A stretch of DNA of 13,646 nt from Planctomycetales bacterium (lineage in GTDB: Bacteria; Planctomycetota; SZUA-567). The stretch is taken from NCBI GenBank assembly GCA_025997475.1, contig BNUQ01000051.1, positions 1 to 13,646 of the forward strand, written 5' to 3'. Both the position numbers and the translations under genes were made by a program. Shown here one piece after another: positions 1-6,551 of this stretch (position 1 is the first letter of the stretch; each line of letters begins with the position of its first letter). The notes under the pieces are model-generated. The model was not told the DNA's origin. It was given only the letters and a program-made list of their open reading frames with translations, and ran no database searches.

Positions 1-115
1 CGAGCGCGAGGATAATTTTGATGCGGTCGGCGTAGCGCTTGGACGGCTCCAACCGATGACGGGAGGCGAGTTCCTGGCGCTGTTCGACGGTGAGAAAGTT
101 AGCGATGGTTTTCAT
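1..115 (-). CDS. IS630-family transposase, N-terminal fragment (continues beyond the left edge)
   Basis: Reading the minus strand from the ATG at 115-113 gives an open frame of 38 codons that runs off the window edge. It begins MKTIANFLTVEQRQELASRH and continues with LEPSKRYADRIKIILAL. The arrangement of a short N-terminal helix, then R-H-R-x-E-x4-R-x-A-D-R-I-K-x-I-L-x-L, is typical of the start of the helix-turn-helix DNA-binding region of IS630/Tc1-mariner-type transposases. These recognise the element's ends before the DDE domain cuts and joins DNA at TA dinucleotides. The catalytic domain lies outside the window, so it cannot be judged whether the gene is intact. No strong Shine-Dalgarno is visible upstream; the leader is A/T-rich. 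No terminal inverted repeat was recognised between this start and holB. A stand-alone helix-turn-helix protein is the alternative. Confidence 0.7.
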   Translation of the reverse strand, partial: MKTIANFLTVEQRQELASRHRLEPSKRYADRIKIILAL

Positions 116-196
116 ACGTTATTTTTTTATCTTTTGTCAGCGCCAAAGCAATCTTTTCCCCAAAAAATAATTCGCTATGGGTATAACAAAATTTCG

Positions 197-251
197 AGAA
201 GCGATTTTTAATCATCAAACCCCACCATTTTTAATTGTTAATTGTTAATTG
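197..251. repeat. Heptamer array (TTAATTG x3) with an upstream conserved block, overlapping the holB stop
   Basis: Three perfect tandem TTAATTG units occupy 231-251. The preceding bases 197-230 (GAAGCGATTTTTAATCATC, then CAAACCCCACCATTTTT) align with 6484-6520, beside the stop of the histidine kinase gene, so the array belongs to a dispersed intergenic repeat. The first base of the array is also the first base of the complement of the holB stop codon. On the minus strand the repeat is therefore translated as QLTINN followed by TAA. The rest of the gap, 116-196, shows no gene or clear hairpin. Confidence 0.75.
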
Positions 252-1238
252 CTCTTTCAGCGCGGCAAAGCAATTGAGCGCCGCGGTGAGCGCGACCAAT
301 TCCGGGCGCACGTTCGCGTTTAGCCGCTCGCCCGCCGTCCACAGCGCGGTCAGCCCGACGCTCGCCGCCCAGCCGGAAAGTTGTCCCCGCCGCAAATTTT
401 GGCGAATCTGCAACGCGCCCATATTCAACCAATCCGCCAAAAATTTGCGCTTGGCGTCGCCGTCCATTTCTTTGGTGAAACCGCCGATAATTTCTTCCGC
501 CCACCGCGCCGCCGCCGCCGGCGTAAATTCCCGCCACAAGGTCTGCAATTTTTGCCAATCGGCGAACACCGCGCCCGTCGCCAAACGCAACGCTTCGCCC
601 AACGACCCGCCGGACAATTCCGCGGCGAGCGTCCGCGCCGCCGCCGGCGCCTCGGGCGCACGCCGCGCCAATTCCGCCGAAATCACCGGCGGCGGCAGAG
701 GCGTAACCAACACGCGGCGGCACCGACTGACGATGGTGTTCGGAAGCAACTTCGGCGCGGCGGCGGTCAAAATCAACAAACTTTCCGGCGGCGGTTCTTC
801 CAACGTTTTGAGAAACGCATTCGCCGCTTCGTCGCGCATCCGCTCGGCGTCGGCGATGACGACCACGCGCCCGTGTCCTAACGCCGGTTTGAGATTGACC
901 AACGTTAAAACCGGCTGATGGTCGATATTTTCCGTCGGCGAATCGCGCTCGACAAATTGCGCCACCGTCAAATAGCGCGTGTCGCGCGGCAACGCCAAAA
1001 AGTCGGGATGATTATTTTCGGCGAACATTTGGCAACTGACGCACCGTCCGCAAGCGTCGTTGTCCGCCGGCGAATGACACAAAAACCGCGCCGCCAGCGT
1101 CCGCGCCAGCGTGTCTTTGCCCGACCCCGCCGCGCCGACCAACAAATAGGCGTGATTGAGCCGGTTTTCCGCGAACGACCCGCGCAGTTCGCGGACGGCG
1201 GATTCCATACCGAGGAGGTTGTGCCAGTGGTAGGACAT
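231..1238 (-). CDS. holB: DNA polymerase III clamp-loader delta' subunit
   Basis: Delta' is the rigid stator of the clamp loader, which opens the sliding clamp and places it on primed DNA. The 335-residue product has the normal length and order. A P-loop GAAGSGKD lies at residues 35-42. A zinc-binding set of cysteines follows (C54, C63, C66, C69), as in clamp-loader AAA+ modules. A Walker B-like strand VVVIADAERM is at 125-134, then AFLKTLEEPPP at 141-151, and the SRC sensor/arginine-finger motif at 171-173. A helical C-terminal collar follows. Delta' need not hydrolyse ATP, but here the P-loop looks complete. The start at 1238 keeps the family-typical W-x2-LLG-x-E opening; neither it nor the internal Met11 has a Shine-Dalgarno, and the upstream sequence is a heptamer repeat touching the ATG. 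The last six residues, QLTINN, are encoded by another heptamer array and are probably not part of the fold. The family call is very secure. Confidence 0.95.
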   Translation of the reverse strand: MSYHWHNLLGMESAVRELRGSFAENRLNHAYLLVGAAGSGKDTLARTLAARFLCHSPADNDACGRCVSCQMFAENNHPDFLALPRDTRYLTVAQFVERDSPTENIDHQPVLTLVNLKPALGHGRVVVIADAERMRDEAANAFLKTLEEPPPESLLILTAAAPKLLPNTIVSRCRRVLVTPLPPPVISAELARRAPEAPAAARTLAAELSGGSLGEALRLATGAVFADWQKLQTLWREFTPAAAARWAEEIIGGFTKEMDGDAKRKFLADWLNMGALQIRQNLRRGQLSGWAASVGLTALWTAGERLNANVRPELVALTAALNCFAALKEQLTINN

Positions 1239-1260
1239 AGAGTTGAGAGTTGAGAGAGTA
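1239..1260. repeat. Heptamer-type repeat (GAGTTGA period) abutting the holB start
   Basis: Tandem GAGTTGA-type units, slightly degenerate, lie directly against the complement of the holB ATG, so holB lacks a recognisable ribosome binding site. A related array in opposite orientation is at 1463-1485. Together the two frame the MITE-like element between them. Confidence 0.65.
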
Positions 1261-1269
1261 GAGTTTTAT

Positions 1270-1432
1270 TAGACCTGTTCGATAACCAAGAGTGAGCAAA
1301 TTTTCGTGTCTAATTTTTCGTGCCGCAAGGAAAAATGACGAAGCAATACCGAGAGTATTGCAAGGAATTTTGACGCGGCGGGACGGAAAATTAGCCGAAA
1401 ATTTGCCGCGAATTGGTTGTCGAACAGGTCTA
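1270..1432. mobile_element. MITE-like palindromic element (163 bp, TA-bounded)
   Basis: The left end, 1270-1289 (TAGACCTGTTCGATAACC...), and the right end, 1413-1432, are inverted copies of 20 bp with a single mismatch. The similarity continues inward: both arms carry CAAATTTTCG and a TAATTTTT/TAATTTTC block. The centre folds as GCAATAC-CGAGA-GTATTGC, so almost the whole element is one long imperfect palindrome. Its outermost bases are TA on both sides, which fits TA target duplication by Tc1-mariner/IS630-type transposition. It has no coding capacity. Small ORFs here are chance products. Confidence 0.7.
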
Positions 1433-1462
1433 TTGTAAGACGCGCGAAGCGCATCCGCCGTT

Positions 1463-1485
1463 TAACTCTAAACTCTCAACTCTAA
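1463..1485. repeat. Heptamer-type repeat (AACTCTC/AACTCTA period) after the nuclease stop
   Basis: The stretch AACTCTAAACTCTCAACTCT has a 7-bp period. It is the inverse-orientation partner of the array at 1239-1260. It sits a few bases past the stop codon of the thermonuclease-like gene, between that gene and the palindromic element. Confidence 0.65.
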
Positions 1486-1488
1486 TCC

Positions 1489-2109
1489 CTATTCTTTCGC
1501 CATTTTCTGAAAAATTTTATTTTTCCACAGACCGCGCCGGTCGGCGCGCGCCTCGGCTTCGAGCGCTAAAAAGCGTTTTTTCTCGCCGTATTGATAGTGG
1601 CGATAAACCGTCGCGTAGCCGCGCTTAATCAATTCGGCGTTAAGCGACACGCCATCCGGCAAATACACATACGCCAGCGTCCGCCCGTAATTGTCTTTGC
1701 GCCCTTGCTGTTCGTCATACACCAATTGGCATTTGCCGTCGCGGCATAATTTTTCCGTCTCGGCGGTCGCCAATTTGCCGAGCGCGACCACGTCCGCCAA
1801 TTTCACGCCCGCTTCCGCCGCCACGCGATAGAGTTTGTCGCTTTCTTTCGACTCCGGCGTGTCCACGCCGAGCAGACGAACCCGTTCCTTGCCGTCCAAG
1901 AGCAACGTGTCGCCGTCAACGACGCGGACGATTTGCCGCGTTTCGCGGACGCGCCGCGAGCGGTCGGCGGCGTCGGCGTCGCCGCGACTGTAAAAATACG
2001 CCGCCGCCAAACCGGCGACGACCAGCGCCGCCTTCACCCAACGGCGATGACGGCGCGGAAACAGCGAAGCCAGCATTTGCCGCGCCAACGGCGGGAGTTG
2101 GTTAGACAT
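1489..2109 (-). CDS. Membrane-anchored thermonuclease-like protein (staphylococcal nuclease fold)
   Basis: This is a calcium-dependent phosphodiesterase family that cuts DNA and RNA. The 206-residue protein starts with a basic segment and one hydrophobic helix (about residues 24-41, VKAALVVAGLAAAYFYS), which should anchor it in the membrane with the catalytic domain outside the cytoplasm. The SNase domain covers about 58-197. VVDGDT (63-68) supplies metal-binding acidic residues. RLLGVDTPE (78-86) contains the equivalents of R35, D40, T41 and E43 of the staphylococcal enzyme. GRTLAYVYL (142-150) carries the second catalytic arginine, R143. All key residues are present, so an active enzyme is expected. 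Two cysteines (C122, C127) could form a disulfide. The start at 2109 has only a weak GGAA 7-10 bases upstream. Likely roles are nutrient scavenging or processing of extracellular DNA; the exact substrate cannot be told. Confidence 0.9.
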   Translation of the reverse strand: MSNQLPPLARQMLASLFPRRHRRWVKAALVVAGLAAAYFYSRGDADAADRSRRVRETRQIVRVVDGDTLLLDGKERVRLLGVDTPESKESDKLYRVAAEAGVKLADVVALGKLATAETEKLCRDGKCQLVYDEQQGRKDNYGRTLAYVYLPDGVSLNAELIKRGYATVYRHYQYGEKKRFLALEAEARADRRGLWKNKIFQKMAKE

Positions 2110-2160
2110 AAAGATTCCGATGTTGGGGTAAATCGTTGCCGACGGTCGAACGGGTCTAAA

Positions 2161-2319
2161 TTTAGCGTAAAAAATCCTAAAAAGGAGTGCTAAAATTCAA
2201 CCGTTGAAAAAATTGAGAGCGTTGACTCATAAAAATAAACGGTATCGATAGTATTTCCGCGTTGATTTTTAGCGGCGAGAAAGAATATTTCCGCGACGAC
2301 CGACCGACGCAAAAATCAA
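2161..2319. promoter_or_regulatory. Divergent intergenic region with inverted repeats; possible control region
   Basis: The 323-bp gap 2110-2432 between the divergent nuclease and PEGA genes must hold both promoters. Inverted repeats are visible: TTTAGC (2161-2166) with GCTAAA (2189-2194) around an inner TCCT-AAAA-AGGA, and TTGATTTTT (2262-2270) with AAAAATCAA (2311-2319). A 10-bp direct repeat TATTTCCGCG is at 2252-2261 and 2286-2295, 34 bp apart. TTGACT at 2222-2227 could be a -35 box, but no -10 at good spacing was found. A regulatory role is only a suggestion. Confidence 0.3.
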
Positions 2320-2432
2320 AACGAAAAACCGGTTTGGCGTAAGTGAGGAGTGATTGGGGGCGGTAAAGTTGTTTGACGACCTCAAATTAAGCATTAAAAA
2401 TCGTGGAGTTGTTCTTTTTTCAAAGGGAATTT

Positions 2433-2987
2433 ATGAAATACCTCGCTCTGCTCTTGCCGTTGTTGCTGGTCGGTTGCGTGCAACGCGAAATGCTTATCAC
2501 CAGCACGCCGCCCGACGCGGACGTGTGGGTCAACGAACAGTGGCACGGCAAAACGCCGTTTCGTCTGCCGTTCAAACATTACGGCACGTTCAGCGTCCGG
2601 CTCGAAAAACGCGGCTATTACCCGCTCTACATCAAAGAGCCGCTCGCCGCGCCGTTTTATCAGCGGATTGGTCCCGACCTGCTTGCCGAAGCCGTCGTGC
2701 CCGCGACTATTCACGACCGGCGCGAACTGCACTACGTTATGCAACCGGTAACGCAAAGCGACGAAATCGCGGAAATTATGGACCGCGCCGAAACGATGGT
2801 CGCGCACTCGTCGCCGTTGCTGGAACGCCGCCGCACTTACGACGAACAACGGCAAGAGCGCGAAGTGCCGTTTCTGCCGGAGAAAAATCCGTCCCGCGCC
2901 GAAAAACGCGGGCGCACGGCGCCGAACGAAACCGTCCGCGAAGCGCCCGACCGGTTGCCGGACGTGGAGGATGCGGGAGGCAATTAA
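2433..2987 (+). CDS. PEGA-domain lipoprotein
   Basis: The 184-residue protein starts with a short lipoprotein signal, MKYLALLLPLLLVGC, with the lipobox LVGC and acylated Cys15, so it should be a membrane lipoprotein. I chose the ATG at 2433 over an upstream in-frame start at 2403 because AAAGGGA at 2422-2428 is a good ribosome binding site and because the signal then begins correctly. Residues 21-62 form one PEGA repeat (ITSTPPDADVWVNEQWHGKTPF...YGTFSVRLEKRGY), a small beta domain found on surface proteins. It is followed by P-F-Y-x-R-I-G-P-D-L-L-x-E and a conserved tail common in planctomycete homologues. The last 70 residues are charged and probably disordered. The function of these proteins is not established. 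The stop codon lies in GGCAATTAA, which also begins a repeat. Confidence 0.85.
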   Translation: MKYLALLLPLLLVGCVQREMLITSTPPDADVWVNEQWHGKTPFRLPFKHYGTFSVRLEKRGYYPLYIKEPLAAPFYQRIGPDLLAEAVVPATIHDRRELHYVMQPVTQSDEIAEIMDRAETMVAHSSPLLERRRTYDEQRQEREVPFLPEKNPSRAEKRGRTAPNETVREAPDRLPDVEDAGGN

Positions 2988-3297
2988 ATTAAGAACCTAT
3001 CTCTTTATCAAGATTAGTTGCAATTGGTCGCGGCGATTATTAGACCTGCTATTAACGTGCGTCGTCCCGTAGGGACGCGGTCCCGTAGGGACGCAATGTC
3101 GGTAGAAACATCGCGAAAAGACGCACCGTCCCGTAGGGACGGAATGTCGGTAGCAAGACATCAAGCGCCATTTAACCGACATTACGTCCCTACGGGACGC
3201 GGTTTCAGGGCGGCGGCGTTTCTACCGACATTTTGCCCCTACGGGGCAAACCGCCGATTGGTTTGATATGCGGATAAGTTCTTAATTCTTAATTGCC
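2979..3297. repeat. Inverted-repeat cassette enclosing a palindrome cluster
   Basis: The left arm 2979-3001 (GGCAATTAAATTAAGAACC-TATC) and the reverse complement of 3272-3297 (GGCAATTAAGAATTAAGAAC-TTATCC) match with a small gap and one or two mismatches. The arms bracket the palindrome cluster 3063-3250 and a TAGACCTG at 3041-3048, the same octamer that ends the MITE-like element at 1270-1432. The right arm has a 7-bp period (TTAATTC-TTAATTG at 3282-3295). The left arm overlaps the PEGA stop codon. The 334-bp gap 2988-3321 contains no convincing gene. Confidence 0.6.
3063..3250. repeat. Cluster of five short palindromes (REP-like)
   Basis: Four copies of a CGTCCC-GTA-GGGACG-type palindrome occur at 3063-3077, 3080-3092, 3127-3141 and, in opposite orientation, 3185-3199. 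A fifth, variant copy at 3232-3250 reads TTTGCCCC-TA-CGGGGCAAA. Copies 2-5 are joined to an AATGTCGGTAG or reverse-complement CTACCGACATT tag (partial in copy 4), two pointing each way. The fifth copy keeps pairing with different bases, which suggests the hairpin itself is maintained. ORFs across this area (for example 2997-3182 minus and 3018-3266 plus) are only translations of the repeats. Confidence 0.8.
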
Positions 3298-3321
3298 CTT
3301 TCCAAGCCGGTCTAATCAAGA

Positions 3322-6300
3322 ATGAATCCCTCTCCCCGTCAAAATCGTTTCGCTTTGAGGTCGTCGGTTTGGCGCGGGGCGCTGTTGTGGCTCTGGTTGG
3401 CGGCGCCGCTGTTCGCCGCCGATTTGCTGTTACAAGAACGACGCGCGCAAGCCGCAAGCAACTTTCATTTGTTTCATTTTGAGCCCGGCGGTCCGGCGCT
3501 CGACAACCGCGATTTCGACAGCAACAACTTCCCCGATTTTTGGCGCCCGCTCGTTGACGACAGCCACAGCGCCTATCTCGCCAACGCGATTAAATTAGTG
3601 GACGACCCGCAACGCGAAGGACGCTACGGCTACCCCGGCAAAGTGTTGCGCGTGCCGTTCGACGGCACCGGCGTGGCGATTGAGACCCGCTATCCCGTCG
3701 CCGTTGACCCCGAAATGGCGTATGTGGTGTCCGCCAACGCGCGCACCGAGCGGCTGACCAAAAGCGTCGTCGCCATTACCTTGCAATGGCTGAAAATCAC
3801 CGACAGCGCCGAAAACATCGTCGAAGAAAATCAACTCGTCGTGCCGTCCGGTCAGGAGGACTGGTCGGAAGCGCCGCTCAAAATTCACATCAAGCGCGTG
3901 CCGAACGGCGCCACGCATTTACGCCTCGTCATCAACATCAAACCGCAACGCGGCTACCGGAGCGCCGACCGGCAAGGCGTCGCGTGGTTTGACGATATTG
4001 CGATTACCACGCGCCCCAAAATTTATATGGAGCCGACGTTCAAGGACTACACGCCGGGCGGCTCAATGTCGCCGCCGGCGTTTGATTTCGACATCGACTA
4101 TCGCGGCTTGACCGACAACATTCCGCCCGCCGAGCGCCAAGGCGCCGTCGCCAAATCCTACTATCGCACCATCGCCATCACCGACCTCAACGGCGCCGCG
4201 CCGCGCGACCGCCGCGACCGGCTGTTGCAATTTAAGTTTCCGCGCCGCCGCGAGATTGTCCCCGGCACGCTCGACAACTATCCCGAAAAAATTCCGATTA
4301 CGTTGGACAAACTCGGCGTGTATTACCTGACCGTAACGCTGTTCGGCTATCGGGGCGAATTGCTTACCGAGCGGACGCAAGTGTTGGGGCTCTGGCAACC
4401 GGCGAAAGAAACCAATTTGTCGCCGGACGAACGCGCCACGACCGACGGCTTCGGCGTGGTCATCGACGAAATTCCGTTCGCGATTTTACAGCGCGACGGC
4501 GTGCTCGCGGCGTTGGTCAAACGCACCGGCGCGCAATACGTCAAGGTTAATTTGTGGCCCCGCAGCGCGTTCGGCGAAGAAATCGACGCCAAATTCTTTT
4601 CGTCGTCGCTCGCGGCGGAACTCGAAAAAATGCGCCGCGCCGGTCTTCGGGTAACCGCTATTCTCGAACCGCCCGCCAGTTTGCTCGGCGCGCAAACGTT
4701 GTATGACATTATGCGCGACGCGCCGAAATTGCTTGCGACCTTTATCGACACGCTCGTCGCCGTGTTCGATTCGCAAATTGAAAATTGGCAGTGGGGCGGG
4801 GACGACAACGACGCTTTTTCCCGCGGCGTCAGCGCGACGGACACCGCCGAGGCGCGGGCGTTGTTGTCCGGTCGCGTCAGTTATTCGGCGCAGTCGTTTC
4901 CGCTCGGTCTAAACCACGCGGCCGACGCCCCCTCGCCGGACACCGTGTTGCCCGCGCCGGATATCGCGACGGCGGTGAGCATTTTCACCCCGGCGTTTTA
5001 CACGGAAAACCGCTTGCTCCGCGAACTGATTAAATTGTTGCCGGGCAATTTCACGCGCTTCCACGAAGCGTGGCGGCGGCTGTATCCGCCGCAATGGTTG
5101 TTGGAGGCGTCGCCGATACCGGAGCCGAGCGACGAAATGCGCGTCGTCGAGCGCAAACTCGAGGACTGGCTGACGTTGGAATTGCCGGCGACGCCGGCGG
5201 AGACGCACGTGCCGCGCGCCGAGCGGGAAGTCCTCGCCGATATGGCGCGCAAAGCGGTGTTGGCGCGCGTGGCGGATTTGCCGCGCATTTACATCAAATC
5301 GCTGTTGTCGCCGACCAACGGCTTGGCGACCATCGACCAGGACAACAACCCGATTCCCCTGCCGGCGTTGCTCGGCTTACGCGTGTTGGACGAATACCTG
5401 ACCGGCGCGAGTTATCTCGGCAGTTTCAATCTGTTGAACCAATACGGCTTTTTCCCCAATTACGTTTTCGCGTTGCCCAACGGACAAGCGATTGACGTGG
5501 TGTGGTTTGACGGCAAAGACCGCGACGAAGCCGAACTTGATTTCGGCGGCGGCTACCGGTTGAACATCGTCGATTTACAGGGCAACATTCGTCCGTTGCC
5601 GGCGAACAGCCGGTTTATCGCCGGTCGCACGCCGCAAATCATTACCGGTATGACTATTCCTTACGCGCGCACGCGCCTCAGCATCAACATTTTGCGCGAG
5701 CCGACGTTGCTGATGCAAGGGGAAGAGCAACGGCAAATGCTGACCATCACCAATTTTTTCAAGGAGCCGATTAGCGGCGAAATCACGATTGACTACGCGG
5801 CGAAAAGCACGTCTTTTCAGTATGAGGAAAATTGGCGCGTAACGCCGCCGCGCTCGCGTTTCAACATCGGACGGGCGATACGCAACGAGCCGCAAACGGT
5901 TTTAATTCCCTACGCGGCGTTTCCGCCGCCGACCAGCACGTTGGACGAAGGGCAGGAAACCGGCGAGAAAATCGCGAGTTTGCGCGTGTCGCTGATTGGC
6001 GACCATCCCGAAACGATGCGCTTGCTCCGTCCGGTGATTTTACATTCGGACATTACTTTCGGCTTGCGGATGTTGGCGACGCCGGACGAGCAAACGACGA
6101 ACGTTTTGCAGATGACGGCGCGCTGGACGCCCGACGAGAAATTACCGCACAAGGCGGAAATACTCCTCCGCCCGTTTTACCGGCTCGGCAACGAATTGGA
6201 AACGTTGTTGCCGACGGTCTTGATGCCGGCGTTTCGCCACGGCGACAACGACACGCCGCCGGTCAACATCGAATACAATATCCCGAAAAATATCCCGCCC

Positions 6301-6393
6301 AACGTGCCGGTCTGGATTGGCTTTCGGCAAGAAGACGGCACCCGCTTCCTCAACTACAACATCAACAAATTGATTAGCGATATGCGGGATTGA
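3322..6393 (+). CDS. Large secreted multi-domain protein, glycoside-hydrolase-like barrel, family not recognised
   Basis: The 1023-residue product has a basic N-terminus and hydrophobic stretch (about 15-33, ending LFAA) that reads as a signal peptide. Residues about 55-232 look like a jelly-roll, carbohydrate-binding-type module, ending in AWFDDIAITTRP. Residues 245-357 look like a second beta-sandwich. From about 375 (GFGVVIDEIPF) to 500 an alternating helix/strand pattern (YVKVNLWPRS, VTAILEPP, IENWQWGGDDND) resembles the TIM barrel of clan-A glycosidases. Residues 745-1010 are again beta-rich, with a NEW3-like segment near 795-825. I do not see the N-E-P acid/base motif expected in such barrels, so activity on glycans is uncertain and a binding or structural role is equally possible. 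The ATG at 3322 is the first after an in-frame stop and has no Shine-Dalgarno. It lies 334 bp past the PEGA gene on the same strand. Confidence 0.7.
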   Translation: MNPSPRQNRFALRSSVWRGALLWLWLAAPLFAADLLLQERRAQAASNFHLFHFEPGGPALDNRDFDSNNFPDFWRPLVDDSHSAYLANAIKLVDDPQREGRYGYPGKVLRVPFDGTGVAIETRYPVAVDPEMAYVVSANARTERLTKSVVAITLQWLKITDSAENIVEENQLVVPSGQEDWSEAPLKIHIKRVPNGATHLRLVINIKPQRGYRSADRQGVAWFDDIAITTRPKIYMEPTFKDYTPGGSMSPPAFDFDIDYRGLTDNIPPAERQGAVAKSYYRTIAITDLNGAAPRDRRDRLLQFKFPRRREIVPGTLDNYPEKIPITLDKLGVYYLTVTLFGYRGELLTERTQVLGLWQPAKETNLSPDERATTDGFGVVIDEIPFAILQRDGVLAALVKRTGAQYVKVNLWPRSAFGEEIDAKFFSSSLAAELEKMRRAGLRVTAILEPPASLLGAQTLYDIMRDAPKLLATFIDTLVAVFDSQIENWQWGGDDNDAFSRGVSATDTAEARALLSGRVSYSAQSFPLGLNHAADAPSPDTVLPAPDIATAVSIFTPAFYTENRLLRELIKLLPGNFTRFHEAWRRLYPPQWLLEASPIPEPSDEMRVVERKLEDWLTLELPATPAETHVPRAEREVLADMARKAVLARVADLPRIYIKSLLSPTNGLATIDQDNNPIPLPALLGLRVLDEYLTGASYLGSFNLLNQYGFFPNYVFALPNGQAIDVVWFDGKDRDEAELDFGGGYRLNIVDLQGNIRPLPANSRFIAGRTPQIITGMTIPYARTRLSINILREPTLLMQGEEQRQMLTITNFFKEPISGEITIDYAAKSTSFQYEENWRVTPPRSRFNIGRAIRNEPQTVLIPYAAFPPPTSTLDEGQETGEKIASLRVSLIGDHPETMRLLRPVILHSDITFGLRMLATPDEQTTNVLQMTARWTPDEKLPHKAEILLRPFYRLGNELETLLPTVLMPAFRHGDNDTPPVNIEYNIPKNIPPNVPVWIGFRQEDGTRFLNYNINKLISDMRD

Positions 6394-6438
6394 GAAGGGA
6401 GAAGTGGGCAGTGGGTGGTTTTCGGCGGCGGGAAAAAT

Positions 6439-6522
6439 AATTAAAAATGATTGAGTTTTATCTTCAAATCCGCAAGCGCCCGCGAAGCGAATTTGAAAAA
6501 TCAAACTCCACAATTTTTAATT
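6439..6522. terminator. 84-bp palindrome between convergent genes, likely bidirectional terminator
   Basis: Bases 6453-6473 (GAGTTTTATC-TTCAAATCCGC) pair with 6487-6508, with few mismatches and a 13-nt loop. Pairing extends outward through AATTAAAAATGATT (6439-6452) and its near-complement 6509-6522. Each side ends in an A/T-rich tract, so the hairpin could end transcripts from both converging genes (stops at 6393 plus and 6545 minus). Part of it, 6484-6522, is also found at 197-236, so it may be a repeat that has been co-opted as a terminator. Confidence 0.5.
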
Positions 6523-6523
6523 T

Positions 6524-6551
6524 GTAATTGTTAATTGTTAATTGTTAATTG
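6524..6551. repeat. Heptamer array (TTAATTG x3 plus one variant unit) overlapping the kinase stop
   Basis: One near unit, GTAATTG (6524-6530), is followed by exact TTAATTG units at 6531, 6538 and 6545. The last unit, read on the minus strand, gives GGCAATTAA and supplies the stop codon of the histidine kinase. The array is the same as that at 231-251 beside holB. Confidence 0.75.

Noticed and set aside
1012..1299. Minus-strand ORF beginning MLTLGYRTG with LYSLNSQLYV
   Set aside because: The peptide comes from the heptamer repeat, and the rest is an out-of-frame reading of holB.
2222..2254. Promoter for the PEGA gene using TTGACT as the -35 box
   Set aside because: The best -10 candidates are at spacings of 15, 19 or 21 bp with poor matches.
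2354..2992. 212-aa plus-strand ORF overlapping the PEGA gene
   Set aside because: It starts at a non-ATG codon, lacks a ribosome binding site, and is an out-of-frame reading of the lipoprotein gene.
3063..3250. Possible CRISPR array because of regularly recurring GTCCC...GGGAC units
   Set aside because: The units are themselves palindromic, occur in both orientations, have irregular spacing, and there are no cas genes.
2997..3266. Overlapping ORFs on both strands (YRHSVPTG-like and VPTGRGFRAA-like peptides)
   Set aside because: They are translations of the palindromic repeats, without ribosome binding sites or family features.
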